Positions 60,147 through 64,000 of a stretch of DNA of 64,000 nucleotides are shown one piece after another. The DNA lies in the NCBI RefSeq assembly GCF_900109945.1, contig NZ_FOBX01000009.1, forward strand, positions 248,001 to 312,000, in the 5' to 3' direction. The stretch's first letter is position 1; each line of letters opens with the position of its first letter. Made by a program: the position numbers and the translations under genes. The notes under the pieces were generated by a model, which was given only the letters and a program-made list of their open reading frames with translations, searched no databases and was not told where the DNA came from. Source of the stretch: Bradyrhizobium sp. OK095 (GTDB taxonomy: Bacteria > Pseudomonadota > Alphaproteobacteria > Rhizobiales > Xanthobacteraceae).

Positions 60147-61130
60147 GTGCCTGATTTGCCCTGGTTCGTCTATGCGATGCTGCTCGCACCGCTCGGACTC
60201 ATCCTGGTCGCTGCAATCGTCAAGACCTGGCAGGTGCGCGAGGCGCGCAACTGGCCGCAGGCACCCGGCAAGGTCGTCACCTCGGTTGCAGAGGTGCGCG
60301 AGGTCACGGTTTTGGACGACGAGCGGGAGGGCGGTTCTCGCCTCGAGAGCCGCAACTTCGCGAATGTGACTTACGAATATTCGGTCGGCAGCCGCAAGCT
60401 GCACAACAACCGCATCTCCATCGGCGAAGACCTCGGCAACTTTCAGGTTGCTGAGAAGCTCGCGAAATATCCCGCCGGCAGCATCGTTACCGTCTACTAC
60501 AATCCGCGCCATCCGGATCAGGCGTTGCTCGAGCGCGACCTGCCCAAGGGGCTGTGGGGCTGTCTCGGCATCGGCACGGTTATCGTGCTTGCTATCGTTC
60601 TCGGCTCGGCTTTCGGCCTCAACCAGAGCTACGCCTATCTCGCACGTCACATCGCACGCCCCGATCTCGCGGGCCTGGTCGTCGGCTTTGGTGCATTCGG
60701 CTTGGCCATCGCGCTGTTCGGGCTCGCGATGCACCGGCAGGCCTCGATCGAGAGGCGATGGTCGGTGGTGCCGGGCAAGATCAAGCTGTCGGAGATGGAA
60801 GAATATCGCGAAGCCAACGAAGACAGCGCGCGGCGCGGCACCGAGATGTTCGGCAAGCGCGTGTTCTGCACGTACAGTTACCGGAGCGTCAGCTATACCA
60901 GTGAGTGCGCGCGGGTCGCCACCGGATCGCCCTCGGCCTCCAACAAGATGCTGCAACGTCTGCTGTCGCGCTATCAGGACGGCGCCAGCGTCGAGGTTTA
61001 TGTCAATCCCGACAATCCTGCGGAGACGACACTGAATCCCCGCGGCGATGGCCGCATCGCCTATGTGCTGTGGGGGATCGCCGCAATCTTCGCCGCGCTC
61101 GCGATATTCGTCGCGACGCGGGGCGGTTAG
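60147..61130 (+). CDS. DUF3592 membrane protein with a duplicated domain
   Basis: 327 residues from GTG 60147, which has AAGGAA at the right distance; the TTG at 60141 is too close. Two DUF3592 units: residues ~5-150 and ~190-320, each with a membrane helix, an extracytoplasmic beta domain (NFANVTYEYSVGSRKLHNNR, SIGEDLGNFQVAEKLAKYP, TVYYNPRHPDQALLERDL; later FCTYSYRSVSYTSECARV, SVEVYVNPDNPAETTLNP) and more helices. Unknown function. Its stop overlaps the end of the next, convergent gene by four bases. Confidence 0.85.
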   Translation: MPDLPWFVYAMLLAPLGLILVAAIVKTWQVREARNWPQAPGKVVTSVAEVREVTVLDDEREGGSRLESRNFANVTYEYSVGSRKLHNNRISIGEDLGNFQVAEKLAKYPAGSIVTVYYNPRHPDQALLERDLPKGLWGCLGIGTVIVLAIVLGSAFGLNQSYAYLARHIARPDLAGLVVGFGAFGLAIALFGLAMHRQASIERRWSVVPGKIKLSEMEEYREANEDSARRGTEMFGKRVFCTYSYRSVSYTSECARVATGSPSASNKMLQRLLSRYQDGASVEVYVNPDNPAETTLNPRGDGRIAYVLWGIAAIFAALAIFVATRGG

Positions 61131-61933
61131 TCGAGCAACCTCTCCGCCCGCAACTCCACCTCGATCTCCGCAAAGATCCGCGCCAGCCGCTCCGCCCATT
61201 GCTGCTGGCCGGACTGGTCCGCGATCAGATCCTGGCGGATCTCGATGCCGGTGTTGATGAGGCCGCGGGCTTCGCCGTGCACGGGAATGGTGTAGTCGGT
61301 GAGGTCGCTCACCGCATAGGGCTCGTTGTCGCCGACGACGAGATCGCCCTCCGCGCGTAGATGTTTCAGCAGCAGCTGCGGCAGCACGGTGTCGCGATTG
61401 TAGAGTGCGCCGATGTGCCAGGGCCGTGCGACACCGGCATAAACCGGCGTGAAGCTGTGCAGCGACACCAGCACGGTCGGTTGCTTCGCATGGAGGCGGC
61501 GGTCGATCGCGGCGTCGATGCGATGATGATAGGGCTCGAAGATCTCGCGCCGCCGCGCGCCGCGCTCGCCCTCGGAGATTGCCTCATTGCGCGGGACTCC
61601 CGTCGCCTCGGACATCACGGGAATCGAGCTCACCGCAGCCGGCGGGCGGTTGCAGTCGATCACCAGCCGCGAATAGTGCTGCGCGATCAGATGCGCATCC
61701 AGCATCTCCGCCAGCCGGTCGGCGACGCCGGCGATGCCGATGTCCCAGGCGATGTGTCGCGTCAACTCGGCCTCAGCGACGCCGAGATCGCCGAGCGCGC
61801 GCGGCAGAACGCGGCCGTAATGGTCCGAAGTGAGCAGGAAGGGCGATGTGCCTGCTGCATTCACCTCATGCACTGGCGGAATGTCGCCCCGGCCGAGCAG
61901 TTGATCCGTCGCGTCGGCTGTGTCTAAAGCCAT
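61127..61933 (-). CDS. N-formylglutamate amidohydrolase family protein
   Basis: 268 residues. FLLTSDHYGRVLPRALGDLG (the DH.g..iP pattern), RLVIDCNRPPAAVSSIPVMS, EPYHHRIDAAIDRRL and VLVSLHSFTPVYAGVARPWH match the family, with His and Glu residues for a metal site. Members hydrolyse N-formylglutamate in histidine degradation, but no hut genes are nearby, so the real substrate may differ. Confidence 0.88.
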   Translation of the reverse strand: MALDTADATDQLLGRGDIPPVHEVNAAGTSPFLLTSDHYGRVLPRALGDLGVAEAELTRHIAWDIGIAGVADRLAEMLDAHLIAQHYSRLVIDCNRPPAAVSSIPVMSEATGVPRNEAISEGERGARRREIFEPYHHRIDAAIDRRLHAKQPTVLVSLHSFTPVYAGVARPWHIGALYNRDTVLPQLLLKHLRAEGDLVVGDNEPYAVSDLTDYTIPVHGEARGLINTGIEIRQDLIADQSGQQQWAERLARIFAEIEVELRAERLLD

Positions 61934-62023
61934 CCTGATTGCCTATTGAAGAAGCAGTCACCCCAAGAATCGGGCAGAATCGCTATAGATTGATCCGCCC
62001 AAACTCACCATGATTGACTGACG

Positions 62024-62935
62024 ATGCCGCTGCTCACGATTCATCACAAGACCGAATATCGCTACAACCGCCCCGTGGCGTTCGGCGAACACAGGATCAT
62101 GCTGCGTCCACGCGATGGGCACGATCTGCGCGTGCTCGACTCAAGGCTCGAGATATCGCCCGAACCGATGTCGCTGCGCTGGATTCACGACGTGTTCGGC
62201 AATTCGGTCGCGATCGCCAATTTCGACGAGCGTTCGGAAACGCTGACCTTCGACTGGCACGTCACCGTCGAGCACAATCCGGTCGATGAGTTCGCGCTGA
62301 CGCCGGACGACGAGGCCTATTTCTATCCTTTCGTCTATGACGACGAGGAGTTTCCCGATCTCGTCCAGTACATCACGCCGCAATATGCCGATCCCGACGG
62401 CGAGATCGCGGAGTGGGCGCGCGGCTTCCTTGACGAGGAATCGCCGTCGCCAACCTTCAATATCCTGAGCGGCATGACGCATGGCATCCGCGAACAGTTC
62501 AAATACCGGAAGCGTCACGAGCCCGGCACCCAGCATCCGCTGGATACTTTGCAGTCGGGCACGGGAACTTGTCGGGACTATGCGCTGTTTATGATTGAGG
62601 CGCTGCGCCATCTCGGCTTCGCCGCGCGGTTCGTCTCCGGCTACATCTTCGTGCCGGAAGATATCGAGGAACATCATGTCGGCGGCGGCTCGACGCATGC
62701 GTGGGTGCAGGTCTATCTGCCGAGTGCGGGCTGGATCGAGTTCGATCCGACCAATGGCATCATCGGTACCCGCGACCTGATCCGTGTCGCGGTCGCTCGC
62801 GATCCGCGTCAGGCGATCCCGCTGCACGGGGTCTATATCGGCTCCGAGGGCGCTTTCGAGGAGATGGACGTGAACATCAGAGTGGTCTCGGATGACCAAA
62901 ACAGCGACGAAGAGATGGAGGCAGAAGTTTCATAG
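62024..62935 (+). CDS. Transglutaminase-like protein with complete triad
   Basis: 303 residues. N-terminal beta domain (MPLLTIHHKTEYRYNRPVAF), then the core with C183 in GTGTCRDYALFMIEALRHLG, H225 in GGSTHAWVQVYLPS and D241 in WIEFDPTNG. The triad is complete, unlike the next gene's product. Its stop codon directly abuts the next start. Probably a cytoplasmic peptidase/transglutaminase. Confidence 0.9.
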   Translation: MPLLTIHHKTEYRYNRPVAFGEHRIMLRPRDGHDLRVLDSRLEISPEPMSLRWIHDVFGNSVAIANFDERSETLTFDWHVTVEHNPVDEFALTPDDEAYFYPFVYDDEEFPDLVQYITPQYADPDGEIAEWARGFLDEESPSPTFNILSGMTHGIREQFKYRKRHEPGTQHPLDTLQSGTGTCRDYALFMIEALRHLGFAARFVSGYIFVPEDIEEHHVGGGSTHAWVQVYLPSAGWIEFDPTNGIIGTRDLIRVAVARDPRQAIPLHGVYIGSEGAFEEMDVNIRVVSDDQNSDEEMEAEVS

Positions 62936-63766
62936 ATGGAAATCAAGGTCGGCTTCGAGATCACCTACGCGGCAGCGCAGCCGACACCGATGGTGATCAT
63001 GCTCAACATCCACCCCTCGCGACAGGCCGACATCATCGGCAAGGAGACGGTGGTCGCTGAGCCCGACGTTCCCATCCACTTCTATCACGACGGTTTTGGC
63101 AATGTGTGCGGCCGCCTCGTGGCACCCGCGGGCGGCGTGACGCTGAAGGGCAGCGCGTTGGTGCGCGACAGCGGCCGGCCCGACGAGATCATGCCGACCG
63201 CGCAACAACTCCCGATCGACCAGCTGCCGGACGAATTGTTGCTCTATCTGATGCCGAGCCGCTATTGCGAGACCGACAAGCTCACCGACATCGCCTGGTC
63301 GTTGTTTGGCAAGACCGAGCCAGGATGGAAGCGCGTCTCGGCCATCACCGAGTTCGTGCACAATCACGTCACTTTCGGCTACAAGCACGCCCATCACATG
63401 AAGTCGGCGCACGACGTCTACAAGCAGAAGACCGGCGTCTGCCGCGACTTCGCGCATCTCGCTCTCACGCTCTGCCGTTGCATGGGCATCCCGGCGCGCT
63501 ACTGCACCGGCTACATGGGCGACATCGGCATTCCCAAGGACCCGTCCCCGATGGATTTCTCCGGCTGGTTTCAGGTCTGGCTATCCGGCAAATGGTTCAC
63601 CTTCGACGCCCGCCACAATGTCCCTCGCAGGGGCCGCATCCTGATGGGGACGGGGCGCGATGCCGCCGACGTCGCGCTCTCGACCAGCTTTGGCCGGATG
63701 GAATTAAAGAAGTTCGTGGTGGTGAGCGATGAGGTGGCCGGCGACAAGGCGGTAAAGGTGGGGTGA
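62936..63766 (+). CDS. Transglutaminase-like protein lacking the usual His
   Basis: 276 residues, starting right after the previous stop. N-terminal MEIKVGFEITYAAAQPTPMV, C169 in KTGVCRDFAHLALTLC, Asp about 224 in FTFDARHN. The expected His position reads Ser (DFSGWFQVWLSG). Paralogue of the protein at 54592; the two share the 'S/GSRYCETD(K/R)L(T/S)DIAW' segment and most of the fold. The tandem with a complete enzyme suggests that the two act as a pair. Confidence 0.9.
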   Translation: MEIKVGFEITYAAAQPTPMVIMLNIHPSRQADIIGKETVVAEPDVPIHFYHDGFGNVCGRLVAPAGGVTLKGSALVRDSGRPDEIMPTAQQLPIDQLPDELLLYLMPSRYCETDKLTDIAWSLFGKTEPGWKRVSAITEFVHNHVTFGYKHAHHMKSAHDVYKQKTGVCRDFAHLALTLCRCMGIPARYCTGYMGDIGIPKDPSPMDFSGWFQVWLSGKWFTFDARHNVPRRGRILMGTGRDAADVALSTSFGRMELKKFVVVSDEVAGDKAVKVG

Positions 63767-63817
63767 GGCGTTGCCCCACGCTCGCAATGACGAGGCTGGG
63801 AGTTTATAGACGCCTCC

Positions 63818-64000
63818 ATGACCCCCGATCGCCTCTTCGTCTACGGCACCCTGATGCGCGGCTTCGACCATCCGATGGCGCGGCTGCTTGCTGGCCATGC
63901 CGACTTCGTTGGTGAAGCGACCTGCCGCGGCCGGCTCGTTCTTGTGAAGCACTATCCGGGCCTGTTGTTGTCGGATGCGGCCTCCGACATCGTGCATGGC
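63818..64000 (+). CDS. Gamma-glutamylcyclotransferase-like protein, 5' part
   Basis: The first 61 codons of a gene cut by the window's end. MTPDRLFVYGTLMRGFDHPM is the AIG2/GGCT start with the YGTL motif that forms the substrate loop; RLLAGHADFVGEATCRGRLV and HYPGLLLSDAASDIVHG continue the fold. Family members cyclise gamma-glutamyl compounds to 5-oxoproline. The catalytic Glu would lie further downstream and is not seen. Confidence 0.85.
   Translation, partial: MTPDRLFVYGTLMRGFDHPMARLLAGHADFVGEATCRGRLVLVKHYPGLLLSDAASDIVHG

Overview
The window looks like chromosome from Bradyrhizobium or a close relative (Alphaproteobacteria, Hyphomicrobiales). The basis is the very GC-rich coding sequence with GC-biased third positions, several small 'KAPP..W(T)G(C/F)Y(I/L)G' outer-membrane beta-barrel proteins, a phasin, a PdhS/PleC-type multi-PAS kinase, a tRNA-His without G-1 and with A73, and intergenic palindromes of the 'CCCGGACGC' and 'CGTCATTCCGGG' types. 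This placement is inferred from reading only; no database was searched.

1-9.7 kb is core metabolism: the 3' end of an outer-membrane protein, a second such protein, a glutathione S-transferase, a GNAT acetyltransferase, then serC, an SseB-family gene and serA (serine biosynthesis), a monocistronic thiolase and an FAD monooxygenase. 9.8-18.6 kb is signalling: a membrane chemotaxis receptor with an HBM-like sensor, a soluble receptor with three tandem PAS repeats, a decayed AraC-type regulator and a large PAS histidine kinase. A phasin and tRNA-His follow.

20-25 kb is an accessory patch next to tRNA-His. It holds small orphan genes, several without recognisable function, thiaminase-like tenA, and at least seven whole or partial copies of a repeat with inverted ends (core ACGGTGACAGTGCA). 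It runs into an outer-membrane gene, a RES/Xre toxin-antitoxin pair, a SHOCT protein and a second outer-membrane gene that shares a 43-bp upstream module with the first.

28-36 kb carries an AEC transporter, an orphan ParA, tiny membrane proteins, a DapA-family aldolase behind a possible attenuator leader, trxB with a LysR regulator, and an Lrp regulator. 36-46 kb has greA and carB, then an MFS pump and an ArsR regulator with paired operators, an odd tRNA-Cys-like gene, a methyltransferase, a Dps protein, a cupin and carA; carA and carB are about 4 kb apart on the same strand.

46-64 kb holds yqeY, an epoxide hydrolase/acyl-CoA synthetase/MarR cluster, a hybrid histidine kinase, a DUF2189 membrane protein, an ArsR-SRPBCC-SRPBCC operon, a LVIVD-type secreted protein, a LysE exporter, a DUF3592 protein, an N-formylglutamate amidohydrolase and three transglutaminase-like proteins. 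The window ends inside a gamma-glutamylcyclotransferase gene.

No CRISPR array, intact insertion sequence, integrase or prophage was seen. The points most worth a second look are the inverted-end repeat family at 20-25 kb, the tRNA-Cys-like gene with an 8-nt anticodon loop, the putative attenuators before the DapA-family gene and carB, and the paired ArsR operators.
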